A DNA stretch of 64,000 bases from Photobacterium swingsii. Lineage in GTDB: Bacteria; Pseudomonadota; Gammaproteobacteria; Enterobacterales; Vibrionaceae. Below, piece by piece: positions 55,492 to 64,000 of this stretch (position 1 is its first letter; every line of letters starts with the position of its first letter). Where the stretch lies: positions 1 to 64,000 of the forward strand of contig NZ_AP024853.1 in the NCBI RefSeq assembly GCF_024346715.1, given 5' to 3'. The notes below the pieces were generated by a model. It had not been told where the DNA came from, did not search any database, and saw only the letters and a program-made list of their open reading frames with translations. Both the position numbers and the translations under genes were made by a program.

Positions 55492-56417
55492 ACTTCTTCA
55501 GTAAATACATCGTGTGTCATTTCTAGAGTGTCTTTATTTATAGTAACACGGTTAAGCGGAGTACCTAATTCTCTGGATTTTTTGTATAGGTTTACGCTAG
55601 ACTCGTCATCTTCTGATTCATAGTATTCAACGTCATAACCCACCTTTTTATTAATTAAGTTAATTACTTCATCCATCTTTTCATGGTTATAGAGGTATAA
55701 GCTAACACTTGATGTCATTTCATATACATATATGTATTCGTTATCACACCTTGCTACTTGTTCTTTTATTACTAATTCAAGTTCATTCTCCTTATTTATT
55801 TTTTGAATGTATAAAATTGAGTTATATGGGACTATTTGATAATATGGTTCTCGCTTCATATTTATTAATGAAAAGCTAGCTAATGCGAACCCACCTGCAC
55901 CAATAAAAATTAATGGACTAAAGGCGATTGCCAAAATAATACAAGTTATAGAGCCTACCCAGCCTGTAATACGTGCAATTTTATAATGAATTTCTGGTTC
56001 GTTCTTATACCTTTTAACTGCTATGCAATTATCATTAAAACGATAGTGAAATATAAATCCACTGAATGTAGACCATGTAGCGTATGCCATAATCGACGAA
56101 CATACGATTGAGGTGAAGTACATCCAATCAAGTGACGGTATCATATTACCCCCTCCATCTTTAAAAAATCCAAAAAGGAAGTACATCATTATAAACATGC
56201 CTATTGCTAGATACTCTCGAATATAGCTAGAAGGGCCAGGGTAGGTAGCATCCCAATTTATTCTATGTTGAATTGATTCGACTTCATCAAATTGAGAGCC
56301 GAGTACTTTATCAATAGTCTGGGCGTTTGGATTAATCTTAAAAGCGTCGATATAACTATCTGTAAGTTGATAGCTGAAAAAGTTAGGCTTCATTTTCTTT
56401 TCTAGATTATTAGGCAT
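55488..56417 (-). CDS. T6SS immunity-like membrane protein, paralogue 1 (cognate candidate)
   Basis: 309-residue membrane protein directly following the VasX-like gene and overlapping it by 16 bp, the position of the immunity gene (tsiV2) after vasX in V. cholerae. Unlike copies 2-5 it starts MPNNLEKKMKPNF with a strong AGGAGAT site, so its expression is the best founded of the five. Four hydrophobic segments lie between residues about 65 and 187; the soluble domain contains NELELVIKEQVARCDNEYIYVYE and ends SRELGTPLNRVTINKDTLEM. Membrane location suits protection against a pore-forming toxin. No known family was recognised. Confidence 0.85.
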   Translation of the reverse strand: MPNNLEKKMKPNFFSYQLTDSYIDAFKINPNAQTIDKVLGSQFDEVESIQHRINWDATYPGPSSYIREYLAIGMFIMMYFLFGFFKDGGGNMIPSLDWMYFTSIVCSSIMAYATWSTFSGFIFHYRFNDNCIAVKRYKNEPEIHYKIARITGWVGSITCIILAIAFSPLIFIGAGGFALASFSLINMKREPYYQIVPYNSILYIQKINKENELELVIKEQVARCDNEYIYVYEMTSSVSLYLYNHEKMDEVINLINKKVGYDVEYYESEDDESSVNLYKKSRELGTPLNRVTINKDTLEMTHDVFTEEV

Positions 56418-59400
56418 TGTTTATCTCCTATAAAATGATATTCACCAGCTGGTTTTCCATGTAAGAACAAACAATAGTCAATATTTTTCTGTTCTTGAAT
56501 TTTTTTAATATGAATATCTATCTCATCATCGTTAAGTGCTGGGATTGGAGTTTCTACATCAGTAAACATCGTATAGTCAAAAACATAACGATAAGTGACT
56601 ATCTTGAACAGTTGACTGTTTTCATCTGGTGTGAAAGGAAGGTTAACCTTTATATCGAAATCTTGATTTTTTTGTGAGAAATTAATTTTTAATGTATATG
56701 TGTGTATGTTGTTTTTTGAATTAATACGGTCTTTTACCTTTGTCCATATTCCATGATTTGAAACTATATTTCGTGGCTCAATAAAATTTAAATCGACATA
56801 CTCAGGATTTATCTCATGGGATAGTTCAAGTTTTAAAGTAATTCCGATTATTTCCTTTCTTATTGCAGGGTATGATTGACCTGAGTGTATTATTTCTGTG
56901 TGGTGTTTTGCTGTTAACTTCGGCTTTAGTGTGATTTTATATAATGCTAACAGGGCGTTAATAACACCATCAGAAGTATCTATTGACCAATGAAGGTTTG
57001 GTTTGCTTCCCCATGCAGTTTGCTGTAGCCATTTTTGGTAATCATCTTTTCTTAGGGCATTAAGGGTTATGGTGGCAAAAATATATGCAATACCAGCTAT
57101 GAGGCCTATTATTGCTACTATAGGGCCGGTGAATACTCCAAATGTAAAAATGCCTTTGAACAGGCACGCCCCTAGTTGGACGGCTGACACACCAAATGAC
57201 AAAATCAAGCTTGTAATTTTTAAACCGTTTAGTATTTTAACTGTATCGCTAGATGCTTTAAAGTCATTGTAAGTATAATAGAGCTCACTACCGATTGCTA
57301 ATAAACTAAAAACTGTAACTAAACGTGTTATTTTTAAATATTTACTTATGTTTTTCAGCTCTTTTGGATTAGCTTTTTTAATTAAGAATCTTATTGATTT
57401 TTGATGAAATTTCTTATCATTCTTTATTGTTATGTTACTCCACGCTTTTGCCTGAAAGATAGAAGAAAATGCACTTAATGAATAACCAATTTTTTGTAAT
57501 ATTTCGACTCGCTCGCGTTCTGATACCACTCGCTTTGCTTGCATAGAACTGAAGGCTAGCTTTAGGTCGTACACATTGAGTAAAAATACCATAAAGCCAA
57601 AACCACCTAATCGATTGTACGAATTAGATGTAATAGCTACGCCCATCTTTATCTTGTTTTTTATATCAAGACGGAAGTCTTTAGATAGGTCATCGATGTT
57701 GTCTTTCGCTAAATAAAAGACGGAAGGATTATCGTAGTAAATGTCATTTAAGTCAGACAGTTTTGCTTGTGCAGCACGCTGGAGATCTGTCATTTTCCGT
57801 TTCTGGGTTTCTATCTGCTCGCTATCAATTGAATCATCCATCCCTGCAATGGAAATGTCGTGCATACGCGACGCTTTTAGATGTTGTGCTTCTAGCTCTA
57901 AATACCTTAACTCTTGTGAAGCTGCATTATATTTGGCGCTCCATTTTTTAATTTCATCTGCGTAGTGTGGGTTTGTACGAAGGTTTGTATTAAGGGCAAC
58001 TTTTTCAGCAATAATATTGAAGTGTATGAAATTATGGTTATTTGCAAGTATAAGTAATGATGAACTTTTATGAGCAATGCTTGAAATAGCACCTTCTGAA
58101 ATCACTTTAACAGATTCGCTGAATACGGTTAAAACATTTTGTAATGGCGCCTTCAAGTCTTTGAAAAATTTCGTATCTTGTATGGTTTTATTTGATAAAA
58201 AATCGTCGATTGCAGTAAGCGTGTTTGCTGCATCGTCATAATCATTGCCAGTGAGATAGATGCTTGGTTCTGGTAATTCTTCTTGGATGGCTTGGTATAG
58301 TGCTTTACTGTAACCAGACAAATAGAGAGGCATGAGTGTTTTTGGAGAGTCAAACTCATTTTTTAGCCATTCAACGGCTTTATCGTCTAATGCTTTACTC
58401 ATAGACTCGATGAGAAAGTAGTTAATTTCACTTAAGAAATCTTGCCCTTCGCGCGTTTCATTATCAACAAAGCCACGTTCAGGGTGCCACCCAAATGTGC
58501 GACATGCCGCTTGTAGTTGTGAGCGGTATCTTTCTACGCGTTTTGCTTGTGCTTCTAGAATAGGGAGATCGTTTTGAGCGTACTCATCGATATCTGTAAT
58601 CAGCGCATCTTCATTGATTTCGTCTCGCCATTTTTTAGTGTCTTTCCAGCGTTTAAAGTTATCCTCATTGTTTGGTTCAATACCACGGTATTTTTGTTTT
58701 AAATTATCCTGTTGCGCGGTTAGTTTTTCTTTTAATCGTTCGTGGTGAGATAAATGGTAATCGTAACTGCCATCATCAATAAGGCTTTGCTTATCTCTTA
58801 TGAGTATATCGCTATGATCTTGTACTGCTTTTTTTATGTTGTAGTATTCTGATAAGAGCTGGTGATATTGTTTTTTCTCTTTCAGTGTTTTTATTGATGT
58901 AGGGTACTGCGTGTCTTTAGGTGTATTGAGCCCGATGACTTGTGCAGTCGTTTCGAGTAGGGCGTGTTTATGGCCTTTTTCATCATTAAGGGCTTCAAGT
59001 ACAAATAATTCTCGGGTTAATGCCAAGCTTAAATCTTGTAAATCGGTATAAGGGTCATCCAGAGCGACAAATAATGCAGATTTCACGTCTGCCATTGCCC
59101 CAGTAACTGTACCTTTTGTTATTACGGGTTTGATTTCTGTTTGAGTGCTTTCATCTTCTGTTTCTGTCGTTTGGGATTCTGCTGTTTGCGCCATATGGCC
59201 TTCGAAAAGAAGGGTATCAGAAGCACTTTCGCTAATATCTGCAACAGCCTCGGCTATTTTCTCGGCTTCACCTGCATGGCTTGCCTGAAGAGTGCGACAA
59301 TACTGATTTAGCGATACGCGCCTCATCCAACTCTTGCTGTTTGATTTGTTTTCAAGCACAAAGTTAAATAATCGCCAGCTCCAACGTTCTTTCGACCAAG

Positions 59401-59815
59401 CAATATAGAGCGTGTTTTTTTGATGATAGGTCAGAAATGGGCTTTGGCTCCCCGGAGCGCCACGATCTGTTTTACCTTTTTCTTTAACCCATGACTCTAA
59501 GTTGTACTTAATGAAATCACTGCCTTTTACTTCATATTCATGAAAGGTTTTATCGTAATCGGCAATGACATATAACCAGCCATCTCTTAATTGGCGTAGG
59601 GTATAGTCTGATTCGATAAGGTTGCGTTGGAAAATCCCGTTACCTTGCCACTGTTCTGGTAAGCCGAACTTGCCTTCACCGTTATCATCTTCTTCATCAA
59701 TCGCATAACGGACAGGCACAATATCAACCCCTAACGGCTGCATCGGACACTGACCAGAAAGTGCACCAGCTTCATCTTGTGATTGATTCGAAGCGTTGTC
59801 ATTTGCGTTAGTCAT
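56402..59815 (-). CDS. VasX-like T6SS pore-forming effector
   Basis: Large protein of 1137 residues. The N-terminus has the VasX_N signature C23-P-M-Q-P-L-G-V-D-I-V-P-V-R-Y-A, followed by LRQLRDGWLYV (about 73-83), the usual start of VasX-type colicin-like toxins. The central part is helical and charged, with coiled-coil character (about 330-720). A hydrophobic block at residues about 830-847, 867-885 and 890-920 (GPIVAIIGLIAGIAYIFATITL) is the presumed membrane-inserting region, then a 216-residue beta-rich C-terminal domain starts KWLQQTAWGSKPN. No catalytic motif was found. It overlaps the DUF4123 adaptor by 8 bp and its immunity-like gene by 16 bp. The VasX similarity is in layout and N-terminus; pore formation is inferred. 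Confidence 0.85.
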   Translation of the reverse strand: MTNANDNASNQSQDEAGALSGQCPMQPLGVDIVPVRYAIDEEDDNGEGKFGLPEQWQGNGIFQRNLIESDYTLRQLRDGWLYVIADYDKTFHEYEVKGSDFIKYNLESWVKEKGKTDRGAPGSQSPFLTYHQKNTLYIAWSKERWSWRLFNFVLENKSNSKSWMRRVSLNQYCRTLQASHAGEAEKIAEAVADISESASDTLLFEGHMAQTAESQTTETEDESTQTEIKPVITKGTVTGAMADVKSALFVALDDPYTDLQDLSLALTRELFVLEALNDEKGHKHALLETTAQVIGLNTPKDTQYPTSIKTLKEKKQYHQLLSEYYNIKKAVQDHSDILIRDKQSLIDDGSYDYHLSHHERLKEKLTAQQDNLKQKYRGIEPNNEDNFKRWKDTKKWRDEINEDALITDIDEYAQNDLPILEAQAKRVERYRSQLQAACRTFGWHPERGFVDNETREGQDFLSEINYFLIESMSKALDDKAVEWLKNEFDSPKTLMPLYLSGYSKALYQAIQEELPEPSIYLTGNDYDDAANTLTAIDDFLSNKTIQDTKFFKDLKAPLQNVLTVFSESVKVISEGAISSIAHKSSSLLILANNHNFIHFNIIAEKVALNTNLRTNPHYADEIKKWSAKYNAASQELRYLELEAQHLKASRMHDISIAGMDDSIDSEQIETQKRKMTDLQRAAQAKLSDLNDIYYDNPSVFYLAKDNIDDLSKDFRLDIKNKIKMGVAITSNSYNRLGGFGFMVFLLNVYDLKLAFSSMQAKRVVSERERVEILQKIGYSLSAFSSIFQAKAWSNITIKNDKKFHQKSIRFLIKKANPKELKNISKYLKITRLVTVFSLLAIGSELYYTYNDFKASSDTVKILNGLKITSLILSFGVSAVQLGACLFKGIFTFGVFTGPIVAIIGLIAGIAYIFATITLNALRKDDYQKWLQQTAWGSKPNLHWSIDTSDGVINALLALYKITLKPKLTAKHHTEIIHSGQSYPAIRKEIIGITLKLELSHEINPEYVDLNFIEPRNIVSNHGIWTKVKDRINSKNNIHTYTLKINFSQKNQDFDIKVNLPFTPDENSQLFKIVTYRYVFDYTMFTDVETPIPALNDDEIDIHIKKIQEQKNIDYCLFLHGKPAGEYHFIGDKQCLII

Positions 59816-60713
59816 TTGTTATCCCTTGAGCGCATTGCTCCTGATGATGTTGCCCCTGATGATAGTAATGAGCCAATTCTGCGGCTTTTTCTGCTCTTTG
59901 CTCTGGGGTTAACCTGCTTGTCTTAGTCAGTAACTCATGAATATCTTGGTAGTGTTGGTGTTTGATAACACCTTCGCCTAAATAGCCAAGTACGTTAGTA
60001 AAAAAGAAAGTCGATCGTTCGGAAGTAAAGCCAAGCTGTTTGGCTAATACGATGAGCTGGTGCGTGGGTGTTCGGTTCACATCGGCGTACCAGTCTGGAA
60101 AATAGGTATGAATATGATGGTTTAATTTCTGAATGAACCTTGTCATGGTGATATTAGCTAAAACAGTGAGATCTTGCTCTGTCAGATAATATTGAATTTT
60201 TATTGGTTTCGTTTTTTCAATTTGCCATGATGTGAGATTAATAGAATCCCAGTTATTGTTTGTATAAAACCATGCTGTATTTACAGGTTGTGCAAGCTTG
60301 TTTTCACCCTCTTGGTAATGTGATTGAAGTAGGGCACTTGCTACTCTTGGATCATGAAAACGAAAAATATATTCACTATTATCAGGGTGTTTCACAAATA
60401 ATAAAGAATGGAAGTGTCTTAATACTTTTTTATGTTTTTGATTAGAAGTAAATAGCCATGCTGCGTTATCGAAATACTGATTATCGATAGCCCAGTTGAT
60501 TAATACTGACGGTTCTGTTGGTGATATTTCGACTAGCCAAGGTGACATCGCACTAAGGTGATGAAGCGTAGTACTTTGATACACAGGCGTAGCATTTAAA
60601 TAGCCCCCAAGCTCGTTGAGTTTTTTCTCTAAGTTTGTAATAAGGCTGGCATCAAGCAAAATATAAAGGTGTTCTGCTTCAGTGAGGGTTAAAAAATCAA
60701 GGTTAGTTGGCAT
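59808..60713 (-). CDS. DUF4123 T6SS effector adaptor (VasW-like)
   Basis: Cytoplasmic chaperone/adaptor of 301 residues that loads the following effector onto the PAAR/VgrG tip. The DUF4123 pattern is LYILLDASLITNLEKKLNELG, then YQSTTLHHLSAMSPWLVEISPTEP, WLFTSNQKHKKVLRHFHSLLFVK and FRFHDPRVASALL, the last being typical. The ATG at 60713 lies 11 bp inside the PAAR gene's end; a longer frame to 60875 runs through the PAAR coding region and is not credible. It corresponds to VasW in V. cholerae. The stop overlaps the effector start. Confidence 0.9.
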   Translation of the reverse strand: MPTNLDFLTLTEAEHLYILLDASLITNLEKKLNELGGYLNATPVYQSTTLHHLSAMSPWLVEISPTEPSVLINWAIDNQYFDNAAWLFTSNQKHKKVLRHFHSLLFVKHPDNSEYIFRFHDPRVASALLQSHYQEGENKLAQPVNTAWFYTNNNWDSINLTSWQIEKTKPIKIQYYLTEQDLTVLANITMTRFIQKLNHHIHTYFPDWYADVNRTPTHQLIVLAKQLGFTSERSTFFFTNVLGYLGEGVIKHQHYQDIHELLTKTSRLTPEQRAEKAAELAHYYHQGQHHQEQCAQGITND

Positions 60714-61200
60714 TGCTGTCAGCCTCTTGATTTTCTGTATCTTGACAAACTTGGCAGATCCCTTGTGCTCTTTCTGCGGCACTGTGTATTGCTGCCATCT
60801 GTTGTGGAATGATAATAGGCGTGCTCGAAGAGCGACCATCAGAGCCTGAACTTTCACTTTCTGAACTACCGCCATCAGAGCTTGTTGTTGCTGGAGGAAT
60901 TACAATGCCAGCGTCACCAATAAGCACGCTACCATCGCCACCTACTATAACGCCATTATGTGAGGTTTTATCTCCCATCCGAGCAGCAGGTTTGCCATTT
61001 ATGAAGACGGATGCTGACCCTTTCGCAATAGAGTCGGGAGGCCCTATGCACATCATCATGTCACCCACTCTTGCCGCGGGGAGACCGCCAATAAATACAT
61101 TGGGCGATCCAGCAACGATTGGTCCTCCGACATGAGGGATCTTTCCTGTTTTGTCTGGGCAGGTATGATGATCTGAAATTCTTGCCGCTGGCTTTCCCAT
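60703..61200 (-). CDS. PAAR-domain T6SS spike protein
   Basis: Protein of 165 residues. The PAAR repeats are evident: MGKPAARISDHHTCP, GPIVAGSPNVFIGGLPAARVGDMMMC and ASVFINGKPAARMGDKTSHNGVIVGGDGSVLIGD (residues 1-100), a cone that caps the T6SS tip with zinc ligands from H/C residues. A Ser/Gly-rich linker (about 110-130) leads to a C-terminal helix with AAERAQGICQVCQDTE, an extension containing a C-x2-C pair. It is the first gene of the cassette, so the PAAR probably carries the adaptor-effector pair. No hcp, vgrG or sheath genes are in the window. Confidence 0.93.
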   Translation of the reverse strand: MGKPAARISDHHTCPDKTGKIPHVGGPIVAGSPNVFIGGLPAARVGDMMMCIGPPDSIAKGSASVFINGKPAARMGDKTSHNGVIVGGDGSVLIGDAGIVIPPATTSSDGGSSESESSGSDGRSSSTPIIIPQQMAAIHSAAERAQGICQVCQDTENQEADSNAN

Positions 61201-61516
61201 AGTTCCTTCAGATATTAAATTTGTTAATAATGGAAGTTGAATGCGTAACTTTAATTAAGGCTGCGAATATAGGGTTGAGATGCACATTTTATTGTTGCTT
61301 ATCAGTGCTTTCATCTGGCTTTTTTAATTACAGGGCAGACAACAATAAAATAGCTGTAACAATGTAATTGATGGTTTTATTAGAACGATTTACTTGGATG
61401 TGAGGTGATGAAGTGTGAAAGTAATATTGAGGTTGATGTGAAAATAAAAAGGCGAATCATACGATTCGCCTTTTATTATTGAGTTTATCGTTAAGGTTTG
61501 ACCTTAATATTGACGA
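61201..61516. other. 316-bp promoter gap upstream of the T6SS cassette
   Basis: Contains the gcvP terminator on its right side and should contain the promoter for the PAAR gene. It is AT-rich without a recognisable repeat, att site or gene; no tRNA or integrase flanks the cassette here. Confidence 0.55.
61446..61476 (-). terminator. Rho-independent terminator of gcvP
   Basis: Stem AAAAGGCGAATC/GATTCGCCTTTT with a 4-base loop; on the minus strand it ends in TTTTTATT. It lies 40 bp after the gcvP stop. Confidence 0.88.
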
Positions 61517-64000
61517 TTAATCTTCAATATAACTCTCGATACTTGGGCAAGAGCAAATTAGGTTACGGTCACCAAATACGTTATCAACACGGTTTACTGT
61601 CGGCCAGTATTTCGCATCTTTAGTTTGAGCTGATGGGTAACATGCCACTTCACGGCTGTATGGGTGTGCCCATTCTTGTTCTAGCAGATCCACTTGGGTA
61701 TGCGGTGCATTTACCAGTGGATTATCTTCAAGTGGCCATTCACCTTCTTGTACACGGGCAATTTCTTGACGGATAGCAATCATCGCATCACAGAAGCGAT
61801 CAAGTTCAGCTAAATCTTCTGATTCAGTTGGTTCAATCATCAAGGTTCCCGCAACAGGGAATGACATGGTTGGTGCGTGGAAACCAAAGTCCATAAGACG
61901 CTTCGCCACATCTTCTTCAGAAATACCCGACGCTTCTTTGATTGGGCGAATATCGATAATACATTCGTGCGCGATTCTGCCTTCAGTACCACGGTACAGA
62001 ACAGGGTAGTGTGGGCGTAGACGCTCCATCACGTAGTTTGCGTTAAGGATAGCCAGCTTAGTGGCTTCGGTTAGCCCTTGTTCGCCCATCATTGCAATGT
62101 ATGCGTAAGAAATTGGTAGGATGGATGAAGAGCCCATGTTAGCCGCAGAAACCGCATATTGCTGCTGATCATTTTCAGCATGCTCAACGTGACCTGGAAT
62201 GAAAGGTGCTAGGTGAGATTTCACACCAATAGGACCCATGCCAGGGCCGCCGCCGCCGTGAGGAATACAGAAGGTTTTGTGTAGGTTAAGGTGTGATACA
62301 TCTGAACCGATAAAGCCAGGGTTAGTTAAACCAACCTGTGCATTCATGTTCGCGCCATCAAGGTAAACCTGACCGCCAGCTTCATGTACAAGTTCACACA
62401 CTTCACGTACAGCTTCTTCGTACACGCCATGTGTAGATGGGTAGGTGATCATGATGCATGATAGGTTTTCGCGGTGTTTTTCAATCTTCGCTTTTAAGTC
62501 TTCAACATCGATGTTGCCTTGGTCGTCACAACCGACAACAACAATTTTCATTGAAACCATCGCCGCCGATGCTGGGTTAGTACCGTGCGCAGAGCTTGGG
62601 ATCAAGCAGATGTTACGGTGGCTGTCACCATTGGCTTGGTGGTAACGCTGAATCGCGATAAGGCCTGCGTACTCACCTTGTGCGCCAGAGTTAGGCTGTA
62701 GCGAGAATGCATCGTAGCCGGTTACTTCACACAGCATTTTAGATAGGTTAGTGGCGAGTTCGTCGTAACCTTTGGTTTGGTCTGCAGGTGCGAATGGGTG
62801 TAGCGCACCAAATTCAGGCCATGTCACAGGGATCATTTCGGCGGCTGCATTGAGCTTCATGGTACAGCTGCCTAGCGGGATCATACCGTGCGTTAGCGAG
62901 TAGTCTTTGTTTTCTAGCTTTTTCATGTAACGCATCATTTGCGTTTCACTGTGGTAGCTATTGAAAACAGGGTGAGTTAAGTATTCGCTAGTACGGCGAC
63001 AGCTTTCAGGAATAGCAGCATATTCGTCAGCTGCAATGTCAGCCGTGAACATGGAGGCTTTTAATTCATTGCCTGTCAAAATGTGAAGCAGCTCTTCAAC
63101 ATCTGCCACTTTGGTGGTTTCATCAAGGCTAACACCTAGCTGAGCATCGGCTTTACGAAGGTTAATGCCTGCATCGAGTGCTTTTTGGTAAAGCTCTGCA
63201 GTTTTCTTACCCGTGTTTAGCGTTAGGGTGTCGAAGAAGCTTTCGTGCGCGAGATCGATGCCTGAATTACGTAAACCAGCAGCAAGAATTGCCGTTAAGT
63301 GGTGTACTCGACGGCCGATTTTACGTAAGCCTTCTGGTCCATGGTAAAGGGCATAGAAAGCCGCCATGTTAGCCAGTAGTGCTTGTGCTGTACAAATGTT
63401 TGATGTCGCTTTTTCACGGCGGATATGTTGCTCACGCGTTTGCATAGCCATACGCAGTGATTGGTTACCTTTGGCATCTTTTGATACGCCAATAACACGA
63501 CCCGGCATCGTACGTTTGTGCTTGTCTTTAGTAGACATAAAGCCAGCATGCGGGCCACCAAAGCCCATAGGTACACCAAAACGTTGTGCGCTACCCACAA
63601 CCACGTCTGCGCCCATTTCGCCTGGCGCTTTTAGAATGGTAAGAGATAGTAAATCAGCAGCTACAGTAACAAGTGTTTTCTTGGCGTGTGCTTTTTCGAT
63701 GATTCCAGTAAGGTCTTTTATTTCACCCGTTGTACCAGGGTATTGCAGCAGCGCACCAAATACATCGTGGTTATCAAGTTCTTCTGCGCTGCCTGTGATA
63801 ATTTCAAAGCCAATGAATTCAGCACGTGTACGAACAACGTCGACGGTTTGTGGGTGAATGTCATTTGAGACAAAGAAGGCTTGGCTTTTGTTTTTACCTG
63901 CACGCTGACAAAGGGTCATGGCCTCAGCGGCTGCGGTTGCTTCATCAAGTAACGAAGCATTGGCGAGTTCCATGCCTGTTAAGTCCATGATCATTTGTTG
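61517..64000 (-). CDS. gcvP: Glycine dehydrogenase (decarboxylating), P-protein, partial
   Basis: PLP-dependent P-protein of the glycine cleavage system, decarboxylating glycine and passing the aminomethyl group to the lipoyl H-protein. The window contains 827 codons in frame to the right edge; the usual length is about 955, so roughly 125 N-terminal residues are missing, not the C-terminus. The PLP lysine is in [21 protein letters not shown]; other conserved blocks are [33 protein letters not shown] and [13 protein letters not shown]. The frame opens with [10 protein letters not shown] at the edge, so the internal Met is not the start. gcvT and gcvH are not in view. Confidence 0.95.
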   Translation of the reverse strand, partial: QQMIMDLTGMELANASLLDEATAAAEAMTLCQRAGKNKSQAFFVSNDIHPQTVDVVRTRAEFIGFEIITGSAEELDNHDVFGALLQYPGTTGEIKDLTGIIEKAHAKKTLVTVAADLLSLTILKAPGEMGADVVVGSAQRFGVPMGFGGPHAGFMSTKDKHKRTMPGRVIGVSKDAKGNQSLRMAMQTREQHIRREKATSNICTAQALLANMAAFYALYHGPEGLRKIGRRVHHLTAILAAGLRNSGIDLAHESFFDTLTLNTGKKTAELYQKALDAGINLRKADAQLGVSLDETTKVADVEELLHILTGNELKASMFTADIAADEYAAIPESCRRTSEYLTHPVFNSYHSETQMMRYMKKLENKDYSLTHGMIPLGSCTMKLNAAAEMIPVTWPEFGALHPFAPADQTKGYDELATNLSKMLCEVTGYDAFSLQPNSGAQGEYAGLIAIQRYHQANGDSHRNICLIPSSAHGTNPASAAMVSMKIVVVGCDDQGNIDVEDLKAKIEKHRENLSCIMITYPSTHGVYEEAVREVCELVHEAGGQVYLDGANMNAQVGLTNPGFIGSDVSHLNLHKTFCIPHGGGGPGMGPIGVKSHLAPFIPGHVEHAENDQQQYAVSAANMGSSSILPISYAYIAMMGEQGLTEATKLAILNANYVMERLRPHYPVLYRGTEGRIAHECIIDIRPIKEASGISEEDVAKRLMDFGFHAPTMSFPVAGTLMIEPTESEDLAELDRFCDAMIAIRQEIARVQEGEWPLEDNPLVNAPHTQVDLLEQEWAHPYSREVACYPSAQTKDAKYWPTVNRVDNVFGDRNLICSCPSIESYIED

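Larger units (their letters stand above)
51775..56417 (-). repeat. Five-copy tandem gene repeat (immunity array)
   Basis: Five head-to-tail units of about 930 bp, each one gene. The junction segment (end of one gene to the ATG of the next) is conserved in nucleotides, including CAT..GTGTCATTTCTAG on the plus strand for the tail and the leader before the MKPNF codons. Units 1 and 3 are near-identical, units 4 and 5 are related in the 5' part. Confidence 0.85.

Noticed and set aside
1..64000. CRISPR arrays, prophage or transposase genes
   Set aside because: No regularly spaced short repeats, integrase, transposase or phage structural genes were recognised; the only tandem repeat is the coding immunity array.

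Overview
The window reads as chromosomal DNA of a marine gammaproteobacterium of the Vibrionaceae, most likely Photobacterium or a close relative. This rests on the moderate AT content, enterobacterial/vibrio-type AroG, PflB and GcvP, the small Vibrio-style families (DUF1840, DUF2798, DUF3861, DUF2955) and a VasX-type T6SS cassette. The genus is an inference; no rRNA or tRNA is present.

Positions 1-23567 form an exosortase A (XrtA/PEP-CTERM) exopolysaccharide island. A leftward arm (1-7403) carries a cut-off amidotransferase, the exosortase fused to an EpsI domain, a glycosyltransferase, a FemAB-like protein, a polysaccharide deacetylase and the initiating sugar transferase. A divergent rightward arm (7647-13440) carries the export lipoprotein, chain-length protein, tyrosine autokinase, outer-membrane barrel and AAA ATPase. 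After five ordinary genes (13602-16405: NTP pyrophosphohydrolase-like, alpha/beta hydrolase, helix-hairpin-helix protein, beta-barrel) come a poorly understood HprK-related/PqqD-like/nucleotidyltransferase cluster with a Tat-exported protein (16687-19930) and the PrsK/PrsR sensor-regulator pair (20084-23558). No PEP-CTERM substrate protein is seen in the window, so the sorted proteins must lie elsewhere.

Positions 23568-51551 are mostly housekeeping or accessory metabolism: YgiW-like OB-fold protein, cobalamin genes cobU-cobC-cobQ, a YdcF/ElyC-type protein, catalase, patatin, a polar amino-acid ABC transporter, aroG, lipoproteins, a crotonase, a rhomboid protease, a cytoplasmic betaine-binding-like protein, two MarR-controlled loci with visible palindromic operators, pflB, and a PAS-GAF-GGDEF-EAL protein.

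Positions 51775-61200 are the most unusual part: a leftward, translationally coupled T6SS cassette of PAAR tip protein, DUF4123 adaptor, VasX-like pore-forming effector and five tandem paralogous four-helix membrane proteins, the presumed immunity proteins. Two of the five are almost identical, one appears to be a mosaic of two others, and all share a nearly invariant C-terminal tail. The window closes with gcvP, cut by the right edge.
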